Shown here in pieces: positions 11,706-24,740 of a stretch of 64,000 bases of DNA; within the stretch, counting starts at the first letter, position 1, and every line of letters begins with the position of its first letter. The translations under genes and the position numbers were made by a program. The stretch covers positions 62,001 through 126,000 of the forward strand of contig JACKQL020000061.1 of NCBI GenBank assembly GCA_018296165.2, read 5' to 3'. Source of the stretch: Termitomyces sp. T153 (Eukaryota > Basidiomycota > Agaricomycetes > Agaricales > Lyophyllaceae). The notes under the pieces were generated by a model, which did not search any database, had not been told where the DNA came from, and was given only the letters and a program-made list of their open reading frames with translations.

Positions 11706-14700
11706 TTACAGATAAGCACGCCGTTTGACGCCGCGGGTTGCCTCCCGAACGATGCGAAGCCAGTCCATGACTTTGTTCATTTCGTCCCAGGATGCAATGA
11801 CACCTGCCTCAATCTTGCGTTGAAATAGGCGGCGGAGAATTCGCGTGTCTTCGTCGTCGTTTTCCATCAGAGTAGGTGCTAATGAATAGACAGAGTGTTC
11901 AGAGTTGACAGAGGTTAGGGATGCGATGCTGGGTCGAAGAGTGAGAAAATTGTATCCTAAAGCTCCAGGTGTTCCTTCAAGGCTCTCCTGGGCAGAATTC
12001 TTTTCCTTGGATGCACGAATCTTTGCAAGCATGGTTTCCCGTTTCTGTGGTTCAGTTATATAACCCAGCTAAGGGTCGAGACAGAAGTAAAAACATACCT
12101 TGATGGCCCTTCTTGCAACACGTTCCGCTCTTGAGATGGCTTGGTTGGCGTTTGATATGAATTGTTCCGCCTGAGAGAACATCTATGAAGATACTTTTAA
12201 CAAATGAAAAACAACATACTGAGAGCAAGCACTGATTGATTGCCCGAAGGTCACGACTAGAGGCGTTAAGAACCGCCTTGCAAGTCTTCAGCGCGGCCTC
12301 AATTCTTGTATCGAAAGCAACGTCCTCCTCAACACAAGGAGGGTCTTCCTCCAGCAAATTATCTACCGGTCGTACTTGCCGGCCCGCAGCACAGCTTGCT
12401 TCGTCGATGTCGTAGACTATCTGCAACCTGGTAGATGAAGGTTTTTCATGGGCGATGATGCGCTTGAACCAGTTCAGAAGTTTTCCCTTCTTTGGCAAGG
12501 ATGACTCTCGTAACGTAGCCTTGCGTTCTGTTTTTTCGAGTTCGTGAATCTTGTCCTCCAGCTTACGATGCTTTTTTTCTAGCTGCTTGAGCTTCGTTTC
12601 CATGCCAGGACTAGCGAAGTCATTCCAGTCGGCGCCAGCCTCCTCCATTCTAAGTCGAAGTTCGACAAGCTCACGATCAACGTCCATGAACTCGGCAATA
12701 TGATCACGATAGGGTGAACTTAAAGTATTGGAGGAGAGTAAGCCGTCGAGCCATTCTGACCAGGTGACCCGGTGTGCTGAGGGGTGGGAGGATAGAAGTA
12801 CGTCGAGAAGGATCGTTTGTGTGGCAACAGAAACGTGGTTCTCATCGACCTGACTGGGCCTTGCAAGAGACGATGAAGATACACATCTACTTGCGTCGTG
12901 AAACATGGTAGCCTGCGAGTCTTCTGAGTCCCTCGCCCTTCTCCGTTGGTAAGAATCGAAGCCCTTATCACCAAGCTTCTGGATAGCAGCCAGTGTGACG
13001 CGGTGCAGGAGTTTCTGGACCTGGCCGGAGCTACAACGCAAGTGCTCGAGTTCATTGGTGGCTTCATCGACGCGGCAGCGGAATTGGCGGATAATACCCT
13101 GGTGAAGGTGAGTAGCTTCCGCTAGGAGGTTGCTTAGACGGCTGAGAGTGACCGGATCGCTGGAGTGGTTAATGGCGGGAGAGCATACACGGAGATTGAA
13201 AAGAAGTTGGTGTGTCGACTCCTGGATATCGAGGTCAACAGGAGAGCAGAGGGAGCTTGCATCGTCAAATGTGGTAGGTTGTGATTCCGAGAAGGAAACT
13301 AGGGAGGCAAAGGATGCTAGAGCTTTGATGGTCTGCATGGACAGGACAGACACTGAGCGCAGTCTTTCAATGTTTTCGCCGAACGCAATACGGAACTCAG
13401 GCTTAGAAACCTCCAGTGCAGTCAAGCTATTTCAAAAAGATGAGCAGATCGCACCCAGGAATCTCGAATCAAACTCACCCTCGACCATTGCGCAACTCCC
13501 GAACAGAGCCTGTAGAGTCAAGTTCAAGTAGGATCATCAATAGCTCAATACAATTGCCATGTTCCGCGGCAATGTGTATACACGTTTCGTCATTTTTATC
13601 TCGAGCAGAGAGGGGAGCACGGAGATCGCGAACAAGATGTACAGTGAAATGATACAGGGAGAGCGCATGGTCAGGGTGTTCAGGGGATAGACGTGCAGAT
13701 TTCGCTAGAATGTGGAGGGGTGTGGAGTGATCTTGTGTCGTGAAGAGGGCGATCTCAGCGCCGGCACAGTACAAAGCATCAAGAATATCAATACAAGGAA
13801 GCTTCGCGGCAACACAATGATGGATAGGACTCCAACCGGCGGCATCTGGATGGTTTACAAGGATAGGAGTAGACATGGGATACAATGCGGGAGGAGATGA
13901 CGCAGGAAGAGCAGGAGAGAATAGTAACGAGTGGAGAAATGGTACATCTGGCAAGGAGATCGAAGAAATGAGTGTATCGGTCAATCTGGAAGTTCCTTGA
14001 CTAGTGAAGATAGAGAGAGGTGGTGGCTCGAGGCTATCGGATGGCATTGCGGAGAACGCGAGATCAAGGAGCCCCTCGGAGCTTGGGAAGAGCTTGTTTC
14101 GATCCGCGGACTGATGTTATCATTTAATACCAAGGCTGTGTATTAATGACAGAAGAACGTACTTGACTTTCTCGCCATCGATGGCGCCGCAGAATAGTTT
14201 CAAAGAGCCAAAGAATTTGAGGGTGGTCAAGAGCAAATTGAACTGGAGTTCGGTGATTGCAATCGCGGAAATCAGGCCGAGCTCCGTGAGATAACTTCAA
14301 TTGAGTTATGAGCCTGTACAGCAAGATAAGAAATATGAAAAAACGTACCAGAAGTTGTACCACACGCAGACCACCATCCCGGGCGGCATCTTGAAGAAGA
14401 CACGTCAAAAACACGTCAGCATCACGTCGGCGAGCACAGCGAAGATCGTGTCTTACACATGAGAGCCGTAGCTCCGTGTGCATCCGTGCCATCGACGGAA
14501 ACACTGTCGAAACTTTCCTCGAGTAGTATTTGTACAGCCTCTTCCATATTGAGCCAAGCGGCCATGCCAAGAGGAATCACACCGTTCATCAAGCTCTGGG
14601 GTCCATTGAGGGTAAAAAGGGATATCCTGGGGTCGCTAAGTAGTCGTCGAATCGTATTTAATCGTTTAGGAGTCATTATGGACGCGTTTGACGCGTCGAT

Positions 14701-14931
14701 TTCCTGCCAACTGCCGTAGAGGAGGTCATTAACACTAGCGCATCACTGTAAACAGAGAGTAAGCGCTCACTGTTCCCCTGCGACCGCACACATGAGAGCA
14801 GTCCTCCCTGCAGAGTCTAGGGCATTGATATCCGCGCCATGACTAAGAGCGCGATCAACACCCTCGTCGTCACCCACTGTGGCGAAGGAGTGCAAGCCAA
14901 ATTGGTCGAATGAGAGTTGAGAACGTTCCAT
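11706..14931 (-). CDS. Ankyrin-repeat protein with C-terminal coiled-coil region
   Basis: Start Met at 14,931 (MERSQLSFDQFGLHSFATVG). Ankyrin repeats are visible as GVDRALSHGADINALDSAGR, then LLSHGARPDFRDCNHRTPVQ after an intron, then AGWSPIHHCVAAKLPCIDIL, STPLHILAKSARL and DETCIHIAAEHGNCIELLMI in the long exon 14,047-13,475. The exon 13,425-12,200 follows, with TALEVSKPEFRIAFGENIER and a charged helical stretch near residues ELRLRMEEAG and KLKQLEKKHRKLEDKIHELE that looks like a coiled coil. The last exons end with a stop at 11,706. Basidiomycete ankyrin proteins of this layout have no assigned function that I know; a scaffold or protein-interaction role is inferred. No truncation seen. The start is supported by in-frame ankyrin sequence straight after the Met. 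Confidence 0.8.
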
Positions 14932-16828
14932 TTGCGCGTGGTGGTAAGGAGTGGGTCGTGACAGTGCCAGCAAAGTGAGTGAGACAATGAAAGTGAGAAT
15001 GGAAGCGTGCGTGGAAATTGGAATACAGTGGAGTCGTTGAATGCTGAGAGAGAAGTAGAGAAAGTGAAAGCTGCCAGTGAGGCCAAGAACAGGCGTGAAA
15101 ACTTGTGTTTCTTGTCAATAAGACGGCACACAAGATATTGGTAGAAAAACCGTAAAACGCGGGAGGAGGTTAAATAAGTAGTAAATGGTTGTTGAATGAG
15201 GAGGGTCCACTCTCGCACGGCTAAGAAGGCAGCGAGGTCTCAATAGCGCATCAGAAAAAAAATGCTTACAGGGCCCTGGATATTTACTCTTTTGGATAAT
15301 CGCATAAAGTGGTCAATGACTATAACGCCGATTGTCGTAAGCGAGCAACACGAGGCCGGGTCTTCTTCCCAGTTCTTCCCAGTTCCCAGTTGTTCCTCTG
15401 CTTCCATTGGCTACATCACAAGGTTGGGCTCTGCCGTAGGCTATGCCAGCCACGTCGTGGCTATGTGTCACAAATTAGAGGCCCTGGGCTTGAACCTGTC
15501 CACTCTTTGCCTCGACGGCAGCATAGCCACTGGCAGCCGCCTTGAATTACTTAGACTTGATGGACATTTTGTCACGGCTCAGCGCCTCGAGGCCTCCGGA
15601 AGAGGAAGTTAGAATAAAATTCCATCCAATATGGAAGGGTCAAGGGTACCCTGTTGGGACAACGTGACGGTAATCAATATTCAGATACTTACGACTTATC
15701 GGAAGGTGAGAAGAGACTTTTCATATCTACTATGTATCCATTGGCGCAAATTTGAGATTTGCGTCCGTCCTCCTAAAATGAACATTCATACACGCTTCAG
15801 GGTTTCGACACTAATCAAGACGCTTCTATGTATCAAAGTACGCCTCCTTATGTCCTTTCTATCTTAATGTGATACGAACATTACTTATAAACCGTAAAGT
15901 CACAAGCACACAGTCGTCTCCTTCAGATTCATGACTTCGAGGCAGTAGAAACAGTCCAAGGCAGTAACGGGCTTGAACTTTGCATGGTAAATGCATCTGA
16001 ATTTCTTGCATGTTACAGTGACTTCTTATTAAATTTCGACTTGAGATATCTGGTAGATATCTATTCTATCTCTGGTATCTATGACCCAGGCGACCCCAGA
16101 CACGTTACAAATCGGGAGGAATTTATCATCCGGAAACCGCTCGGTGTCCTTATGTAGCTGCTCTTCAGTCGACGCGTTTGTACTACATAGATTGCACCCA
16201 GGCCTTACTGAGTGGATTGCTTCTTGTCGGTGTACTATACAAATCATTTATGGAACAGCACTTCAAACTTTTATGATTTCTCCTGGGGCTTCAACCATGA
16301 AGTAAGGCCTAGGTAGGCTGCCAGATTGTGAAATTTGATTTTCTAATCATCGATGATGGTGATCCCCATCGACTTTTCCCCTCTACAACATACAACATAT
16401 GACCCCTCATAACTTCCATATGATGTGCCACAATCAGCTGTCAACTCATGATCGGATCCAAAAGTAGATGGTAATGCTCAATATGACGTTATGGATATGC
16501 AGTGCAAAGATGGAGATGAGAGTCATGCAGAGATTTGAATTGTGTGTATGTACGATTTACATTAAGATATCAATGAGAAGGGCTCAGGAAGGCCGAGGGA
16601 GTAGTAGTAGTACGAATCGGGGTACAGATGACTTGGATCCTGTGCGAGAACAAGATAGATGATGCTGGTAATGCTAATGACGGAAGGACTATTGATTGTT
16701 TGTAGAATGTTGGGGTGAGGAGGACATGTGACGCGAAAAGAAATGTTCGAAAAACGATATCATATGGGCAGAGCCCACACTGCCCCAACGACTCCTGAAG
16801 TTTCGGATCGTTGATTGATTGAAATGTC
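14932..16828. other. Long intergenic region, nothing certain
   Basis: About 1.9 kb between the 5' end of the ankyrin gene and the 3' end of MEX67. A 116-codon plus-strand open frame (15,262-15,612) and shorter ones show no recognisable domain. A short slippage repeat of ttcccag occurs near 15,365-15,395. A pyrimidine-rich minus-strand stretch directly upstream of the ankyrin start (14,990-15,090) may be its 5' UTR. Confidence 0.5.
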
Positions 16829-19224
16829 CTAAAGGAAGGCATCCCTGGACAAAGTCGTCTATAGATGATGAATGAGATTTACTTACCCCGAAGGCAGAAG
16901 TATAACACATACCTTGACTTCCTCAAAATTGGCGATAGCGCGATTCAGATCCCACCCATTTCCAGTGAGACAATCGACTGCGAACGGTACGTTGAGGCGC
17001 GTTCGTTGGCATACCTGCATCACCAGATTTCGTTGTGGTTCAGGCTACGTAGAGAGGATTCATAAGATTAATCAATGACGACGAAAGCGACATACCATGG
17101 CAGCCAGGGCTGCTTGTGATTGTTGATCGAACGTGAGCGGTTGGAGAGCAGGAGCGGAAGCCGCATTCTGGGCTTGCTGTTCTTCCCGCGAGAGAGCCTG
17201 AACCAGAAGTGGACCAGGTTTCCATGCCTCATGGCTGGAGTACACCCGAACCGTCCACTGGTCAGAAACAATGACAACATCCCATCCATTCAATTTAGCT
17301 CTAAAGGAGAGAAGCGAAAACAAATAAGCTGAGTGACATTGCAAGAATTGATACACAGCCAAGACATACCGAGAGCCTTCTGGCGCAGGCATTAAAACAA
17401 ACGAACGGTCAAATGATCGTATACCCTCCGTTCCGACTGCCGATACGTAAGATGATCAGTTATATTGATACATATTGTGCAGGAACAGACCTTCTGTAAA
17501 CTGTCCATGGACAGTCAAAAGCAAACCCATGCCTTGCCCAAGAAGGATTGGGAATGAATCAAGACAAAATCTCTCCGGGGGACCCGTGATATCATGTTTG
17601 GTGCCGGGGAGGGCTGCTAGCGCCTTGATGGCATCCTCAGCGCCGACATGAAGGCTGTTGAGGGCACGGTCGAAATGGTTTCCTACACGTTGAAGATTAC
17701 GCGAGCCACCAGCAAGCCATTCCGCCCAAGTAAGCTTTTTCTGATTAGGCATAGAGGAGTGGAACCCCTGTACACGAGCACGCGCTGCGATTGTGGTGTT
17801 CGCGGAGAATGAGAACGTTGCGTTGGGGTCGTAGGCATTAATAAGGAGATTTCGTTGTGTGTCCATGCCATTGAAGAAACTGATTGGAATGAGTCAGAGG
17901 CACACAAACATTAATTAGTTCCGACTCTCTCACCGAACAAGGAAATTGGAAACGATGCCACCGTCGACACCCGTAATAAATGAAGCGCCCATCCCAACGG
18001 GAAAAGTTGATGCTGTGGGTTTGGTTGCTGGTGCTGTTGAAGGCCCTGGACCATCAAAGGCTATTTGTGCAATGGCCACTTGATCAAGAACCTCTAATGA
18101 GGTGAAACGAGAAGTGATATCTCTGAATGGGATACGTGAGAACATCTATTGAACTCAGCGTCAAGACAACATACCTTCGATACTTCTCGCCACCATCCTG
18201 GCCCACACTGTTAACCTGCACAGGGTTCCCTGTCAAGACTAATTCTTTCAAATTCAGCAATCTTCCCCTCCGCGAAGCCAGGAAGTCGAGCTCCTTCAAG
18301 GTCCGGATATTGTTATTTTGTAAAGAAAGGTTGACAAGGTCAGGAAGGTAGTGGCTCAGGAGTTGTAAATGTATGCCTTGCAATTTGTTGTTGCTGAGGG
18401 AAAGTGTTTTAACCTAGAAGAGTATTAAACGGAAAAAAAGCGATGGGTATGAGTGAGGATGCACAGACCTTCGGCGTGAGCTCCTTCGCAAGTTTGAAAA
18501 TGACGGCTGCATCTTTGACACCCCCACCGTATCCAGGAGGTTGAATGTTATTTTTCTTCAAAATCTCTTCGTCGATCAAAGACTGCAGACAATGCGATCA
18601 GGAACTCGGCGTTGCAGAATAAGGGGCCAAAGGAACGGTGAACGTGAAGGTTGGCGTCGAAATCGAAAAAAAGAGAAGAAGGGATAGATAACGCGCCGCC
18701 CTGTGCTATTCGACCGGTCAGAAGGCCCTATGATAATCTTACCTCAAGATTGAGAAACTGAGTTTCAGGATTCCACCGCTTTCGTACGACCTCCCGCCAC
18801 ACTTCGACAGGCTTCGACTTTATCCGCACGCGTGGATTACCGAGAGGTCCTCCAGCGCCAATGCGTGTCGTTCTCATACCAGCGCCGCGGATCGTAAGAG
18901 GTTCCGAAGGGCCTGCTTGCATTGCCGCTTTCTGTGAGTCTGTTAGCGTCTTTGTAACAGGAGAAGCCGTTGCGGGCAGTTCGTCCACAGGTCGCCGTTC
19001 TGCAACGAGACTAGGATACTCACCGAACGAGGATTCCTTAGGTCCTTGATATCAATGACACGCGGGCGATGGCTGCGTATCTTGGAAGAGGCCTTGCGAC
19101 CGCCTGGCTTGTCGGTAGCATCTCGCATTGTGGCGTCGCGGTCAGCACCAATGAGTCCGGCGTTGCGAAGGGCGTTGTTGGCGATGGCTCTCGAGCCTGG
19201 GGCGGGTGTTGGGCTCGAAAACAT
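16829..19224 (-). CDS. MEX67: mRNA export receptor (MEX67/NXF1/TAP family)
   Basis: Nuclear mRNA export receptor that carries mRNPs through the nuclear pore with its partner Mtr2/p15. Domains in order on the minus strand: a basic Gly/Arg-containing N-terminus from Met 19,224; a region with [19 protein letters not shown] (about 18,790); leucine-rich repeats [20 protein letters not shown] and [17 protein letters not shown] (18,360-18,210); an NTF2-like domain starting at a [20 protein letters not shown] segment (about 17,850) and continuing through [20 protein letters not shown] (about 17,270); and a C-terminal TAP-C/UBA-like domain, [20 protein letters not shown] (about 16,960), with a last short exon ending SRDAFL and a stop at 16,829-16,831. 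Several short introns; no breaks. It sits 177 bp downstream of the next gene on the same strand. Confidence 0.9.
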
Positions 19225-19401
19225 GGTTGTTGTGGGTCAAGTGCGGTCCAGACAACCTGTGCGCCGAGTCAAAAAGGGACAATCCTCTTTCCCACGCTTC
19301 CCTTGGTCACCAGATCCGAAGTGATTGTTCTCTTTTTATTCTTGTTTTATTCTGCGATTGTTTATGCATGATCTACAACGGCGTAGCTAGATCTTTCTAG
19401 G

Positions 19402-21540
19402 TCAATCCTCATCACTCGCATCATATGCATCGTCGGGGAATAAACAAGGCCCCTGAAATACTCCGTCTACCTCCTTGAGCACCGTGAAATTTGACAAGTC
19501 GACCGCGCCCGGTGAGGACAAGGGACCCACTGCATCAGAATCCCCGAAGGAATAGTCGGTCAGATTCGAGTTGAATTTCTTCTGATTTCGATCGAGATTT
19601 CTCGCAGCCAAAAGCATCCGGAACGGCGATTGCGTCTCCTTAGTACCTCTTGGTGATGGGGTACGTGGAACCAGGGAAGATTGAGAACGTGAACAAGAAC
19701 CAGAAACCTCCAATGAACGCGAGTTGCAACTGTGCACCGACGAAGCCGGGTTCCTCTTCGACTCCAGAAAAATCCGAAATGGGGACTGGGGCTCCTCGAC
19801 CGACGATAACACCTGAACAGATCTAGGTGACAAGTTTGCATGCGAAAGCGCATCAAAATCGATATCCGCGGTCGTTTGTCGTGTGTCGTGTGTTCGTTCT
19901 TCGGGATTGTCCTGGACGACCAACAAAGGTGGGGAAGTTTGCCGTGAGGTAAAACCCGAGCCTTGAGCGTCGCCGATTGGTTCATCGAGATCGTCCTTGG
20001 GTTCATCAGGCGGAGGATCCAGCTGCGTGGCACTCTTATCCCAACACTGAACATCGCCTGGTATATCTTCGTTCAGATCCAAGTCCTGGTCTTCATTCTC
20101 AGACAAATATCGAGTGTTTTTGGCAAACGTTTGTTCCTTATAGGCTCCGTCCAGTAGGCGATCTTCCGGTCGTACGGGCGACAATCCAAGTATGACGCCG
20201 ATTGTATGCCAGGGGTCTTGATGTTCATACAGATTGTTCTCAGCAAAACGAGGACATCGTCGAGGAGACTCATCGAAAGCTACTATTTCGTTGCCATCTT
20301 CGTCCTGAGAAGGTACACCAGCCAGATTCTGAGTTGAATATTGTTCGTATTCAGCCTGAGGCGAAGGAGTCCAATGATGACGCTTAAAGTCCAGGTCAAA
20401 GTCGGAGTCGTCCCAATCTTGATGGTCAAAGTTCATAGCAGCACCGGTGGCAACGATGCCCGTGAGATCCGAGGATGTTGCCTGGTCAGATGACGGAGGC
20501 AACGAGGACACGAATGAATTAAATGTTCCTGGATGGTTAGAATGAGAAATCGATGGTACTGGAACGTGATCTGGAAGTTCGTAGTCTTTAGAAAAAGCGT
20601 TAGCACGAAGATCCATCAAGGTAACGCCAATACCTTCGGGCGGAGTATGCAGTATATTAATATTGTCTGTGCTTTGAGTAGTTACGCGATCTCTATTGCC
20701 TGACAGCCATGTGCCTGTTTCACAGGGGGATAGTACAGGTGAGCTGGGCAGCGCTGGTTGTGGATGTAATAACTGAAGGTCATCGTTCAATGGCGATGCC
20801 GTCTTCTGCGTGTCAAGAAGAATCATTTCTAAACGAATGGATAGGGATAGCTTATACATACCTTTCTCTTACGCTCATCCCTCGTATACCCGTCGTCGTC
20901 GTCATCATCCTCCAGCCTAAGTCGCTTGGACGCGTAACCGGTACCAGAGAGTCCAGCAAGGTCCGGTAAATTCAAGATCCGGTTGAGAGTCGCTCGCAAG
21001 AACATGGCTGTAAATTATGTTGTCATTAAAGCATTCATCACTAGGCCAAATGGACGCTCGCGTCACGCGTCGAGGCTCCCAAATGATTAAAAACCGAAAG
21101 ATCAGAACCAAAAACGCACGTTCTTCCGTGTCAAGCACATCAAGCACGCGCGACCTTCCCGTGCCGGAGCTCGAACTTCCTCTCGCCTTCCTCGACTCGG
21201 GGGTCTTTGGCGCCGCCACAGAAGTCATTGTCGTATTGTTCTCAGGGAATTTGATGTCAATTCGTTCCCGGATGGCCAAGTCTCTGGGTGCCTGCGGCGC
21301 GTGCGCAAGTTCGATAATTGGGGCACTCGGCCTCTGATCTGTCGGTGATACAGACGTTCGACGAGGAATGCCCTTAGAGAGTATATTGAGGCGTTGTCGC
21401 CCGAAGAAACCTCTTTGTATGCGTCCGGTAGAGTCCTTGGATCGCGCTTTCGCGACATTTCTGCGGTGGGGAGGGGTAGTTGAGTACGTTGTAGTATTAG
21501 ATGGGCCAAGTGTACCGTTTTCCTCCCATGTAGTTTGCGC
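19402..21540 (-). CDS. Unrecognised acidic Ser/Pro-rich protein with repeated SPFR motif
   Basis: Not assigned to a family. A long final exon (about 20,820-19,402) follows two shorter exons: one around 21,540-21,110 containing GRQRLNILSKGIPRRTSVSP and SSSGTGRSRVLDVLDTEE, and one around 21,010-20,880 with MFLRATLNRILNLPDLAGLS and KRLRLEDDDDDDG. An intron gtatgtata..acacgcag joins the last two. The protein is rich in D, E, S and P and probably disordered. A motif is repeated near the C-terminus: PQSPFRIFLESKRN and TQSPFRMLLAARN. The basic N-terminus with possible S/T-P sites suggests a nuclear, phospho-regulated protein, but that is inference. The start codon is not fixed: the frame is open upstream to an acceptor at about 21,541, and the first exon (perhaps around 21,669) is unresolved. 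Confidence 0.65.
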
Positions 21541-23230
21541 CTGTCATGTCAGTAAATGAATAAGTGAGTAGTATTAGTGGCTGGTGGCGTCCAAGCTCAA
21601 GTGTGTTATGTTATGACCAAAACGGTCATGATCACGGGCGAAGACTGTCTTTTTTCCGAATGCCATCATGGTTCACTGAGTTCAACCGTGAACGTTGCAT
21701 ATGGACGCCCACGTTTCATCTAAGTCTAACTGCAGAATCTAGACCGCTCCGTCAATGGATCATGTAATTTTGGGGCTGATCATCGGTATGTACTTAAACA
21801 CTCACTGCCACCGGTTAAAATCTTCAGTTCGTACACAGACATCACTAGTCCGATTTCGTAACTTGCACCATGTGCTACATAACTTTACTTATCCACCCAT
21901 CCAGCCTTTCTCCTATTGAATTCATCATCGTCACTCCACTCCCTCGTGTGCGACTCATGATCTCATGCCAGAGGGCTTTCCGACTTCGGAGATCGTCATT
22001 CTGGCCATACTTGTCTCTTGGGTAGGACTCTTCCGAAGTCAAAATCTATCTGAATGGGGATCTGCAATGAACTTCGAATCAAGCAATGCCATTTAAGCTG
22101 AAGGTCATGGTATCAATCTGCCACAGCCAGCGCTGCTCCATGTCAAAGCTTCTCATTACAGCTTCTCTGGTACCGGGCTTCAAGGAGATTTCATAGCGAC
22201 GGACCACTCCTCACCTGTGGCGGTTATTGGTTATTCTCCAAAGCTAGTATCACTCGACACGTACACAGGATCCAGTTGTCCGCATGACACCACACGTCCG
22301 AGAAGATTCCACAATGTCGATAGCAGGGAAGATTCAGTCTCGATTGATGTCGAATTACCGCACTTGCCTTTCACACCATCTATGTCGTGATCAACAGTCT
22401 TTTATGCGTCGTTGGATTATTCTCTCATCGAGTTCCTAACCTTGATATCCGCATTATTTGTTTGACAGTCGCACGAGGGTGTCTCCACCTGCTGACGCCA
22501 AGGTCCCTGAGTCCGAAAATTAAGTTGATTGTCGATTTTCGCCGTGCTTGGGATGGAAAAGATATCCGATGTTGCAAGTCTTATATACAATACAGCAAGC
22601 TCATAGGGAGTGAGCAAAAGCTTCGTTGATATCGTCAATCTGCCTTGATCGTTTGTCTCCTTCATCCAAGACATATGCATACACCGGCAGTCTAACTGCT
22701 TATACTAAAATTATCTTTATGAGTCTGCACGAGGCTCAACATTTACCCCTTGCACAATGTCCAAATCGAGCCACAGGGTGCATGCGATGTGGTTAGGAAT
22801 CAACGACTTTATCGATTGTCCATCATCTATCCGCTTCTTTGCTCTCACGAACTCGTCCGACGTTTAAAAATCACTACACAAGTTCTCTTCCTTTACATTT
22901 TCTTGTAGCCTGGTTCAACTGAGACGACGCTTTGTCAATCAATGCGTCTCACGAGCCCTCGTAGTACTTACTTGCGATGCAAAGCGTTAGCATTGAGGTT
23001 CTGTCATCATCGACAGCAGCACGCGGCAAGTCCATAGATGTCGGGACCGCGGTAATATACCCGACATTATTCCTAGTAAAACCCCTTTGCTTCCATTTTT
23101 ATCAGCCACGTTCGCTCCGCCACAAGGGTCATTTCAACTTCTCTATAGATAATTGAGTGGAAGCAATCCGCCAGATCATCTGGTCTATAAAGCGGTTTTT
23201 GCTTTGTGCTGTAAACTCGCTGTTATAACG
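21541..23230. other. Intergenic with one unexplained open stretch
   Basis: About 1.7 kb between the 5' end of the unknown gene and the acid phosphatase start. A plus-strand stretch at about 22,100-22,390 is open for some 95 codons and follows a possible acceptor (atttaag at 22,089-22,095), but no matching start exon with compatible splice phase was found. The 200 bp before 23,231 should be the phosphatase promoter; a tataaa-like element (tctataaag) lies near 23,184. Confidence 0.45.
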
Positions 23231-24740
23231 ATGAAGTTTTCCGTCCTTCTTGCGCTCCTTGCCACCGTCACGGTCACTCTTGTACGTGTTATCATCCATA
23301 CTCTTCGGTGATGTCAAGTTACCAATGTCGAACTTCAACTTAGGGCAACGACAACGGTAATGATAAGGACCACAAACCTCATCCCCCAAAAGTTGTCAAG
23401 GGCAAAGCCTTCGATCGTATCATTCAGATATGGCTCGAGAACATTGATTACGATGAAGCTGCTGCCGATCGTAAGTTTGCATGAGTCGAGACTCCGTCTG
23501 GTACAGAGACTCACGGGAGAGTCCAATTTGCTAGACAATCTTGCATTCTTAGCCAAGGAAGGCTTGACCTTATCTAACTACTTTGCGGTCACCCATCCGT
23601 CTGAGCCCAATTATGTTGCCGTGCGTCCCTCGTTCGGTCAACCACGGCGTCGTTATATCTTAACTCCTCGTTATGATAGGTCGTTGGTGGCGAGTACTTC
23701 GGCATCGACAGCGACAACCTATTCAACCTTCCCAAGAACATTTCGAGTATTGTTGACTTGCTCGAGGACAAGAAGATTTCATGGGCAGAGTATCAGGAAG
23801 ACATGCCCTCCACAGGTTTCACTGGCTTTCAATTCCTCAACCCAACCACCGGCGACAACGATTATGTCCGCAAGCACAAGTCAGGGGACCTCCTAATTCA
23901 GTATAGTATTAACACTGACATGGTGACCTTTTAGTCCGCTGATCATTTTCGAATCTGTTAACACCAAACATGACCGTACTTCCAACATCAAGAACTTCAC
24001 CCTTTTTGACCAGGACTTAGCGAACAATGCCCTCCCTCAATGGGTTTTCGTTACTCCCAATATGCGTGCGTCCATCGATCATGAATGTTGGGTCTCTTCT
24101 CACGCGGATCTCTACAGTTAACGATGGTCATGACACTGGCATCACCTATGCGGGTAATTGGACCAGGGCCTGGCTCGAGCCCCTTCTCAAAAATCCCAAC
24201 TTCAACGGCGAGAATACCCTCATCATGCTGAGTGAGTCATCTCCTATTGCATAGTTGAATCAAAGCTAAATAAACCTTTACTCAGCTTTCGATGAGATCG
24301 GCACCTATCCTAAACCCAACCGCGTTTTCACTGTCCTTCTCGGAAACGCTCTTCCCAAGCATCTCATCGGCAAGACGGACGACAACTTCTATACGCACTA
24401 CTCCACCATCGCCACAATCGAGGCTAACTGGAACCTCCACACCCTCGGCCGGTGGGACGTTGGTGCAAACGTCTTCGAGTTCGTTGCCGAGAAGACTGGT
24501 GACAAGGTCCGTAAGGCCGATATTAGCTCCGTTCTGTTCAATGCTTCGTACCCCGGTATTTTCCACACCACTCTCCTTGCCAAGCAGCCTGTTCCCAATA
24601 CCAAGCTCGTCGTGAACGGTCGTACCGTTCTCCCTGCTATCCAGAAGTATTGGGCATCACAGCAGAATTGCACCGGATACCACGGACAACTCATCCCTCC
24701 CTCGCTTCTTACTCCTCCACATTTCCCTAAAGGCTGCTAA
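23231..24740 (+). CDS. Secreted acid phosphatase-like phosphoesterase
   Basis: Member of the phosphoesterase family that contains fungal secreted acid phosphatases and bacterial phospholipase C (alkaline-phosphatase-like fold). The start at 23,231 opens a signal peptide, MKFSVLLALLATVTVTL. After an intron comes GKAFDRIIQIWLENIDYDEA, the family's metal-site N-terminal motif (the Glu/Asn in LEN). Later exons show HPSEPNYVA (about 23,590), DLLEDKKISWAEYQEDMP, PQWVFVTPNM, NDGHDTGITYAGNWTRAWLE with its metal-binding Asp/His, MLTFDE and HTLGRWDVGANVF. The C-terminal part has Asn-X-Ser/Thr sites and ends PHFPKGC at 24,740. Five or so short introns, intact. Likely role: release of phosphate from organic esters outside the cell. 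Confidence 0.88.

Noticed and set aside
15430..15560. Box B-like ggttcaagccc on the minus strand, possible tRNA
   Set aside because: The T-arm stem does not pair, and no acceptor or anticodon stem of proper length can be drawn around it.
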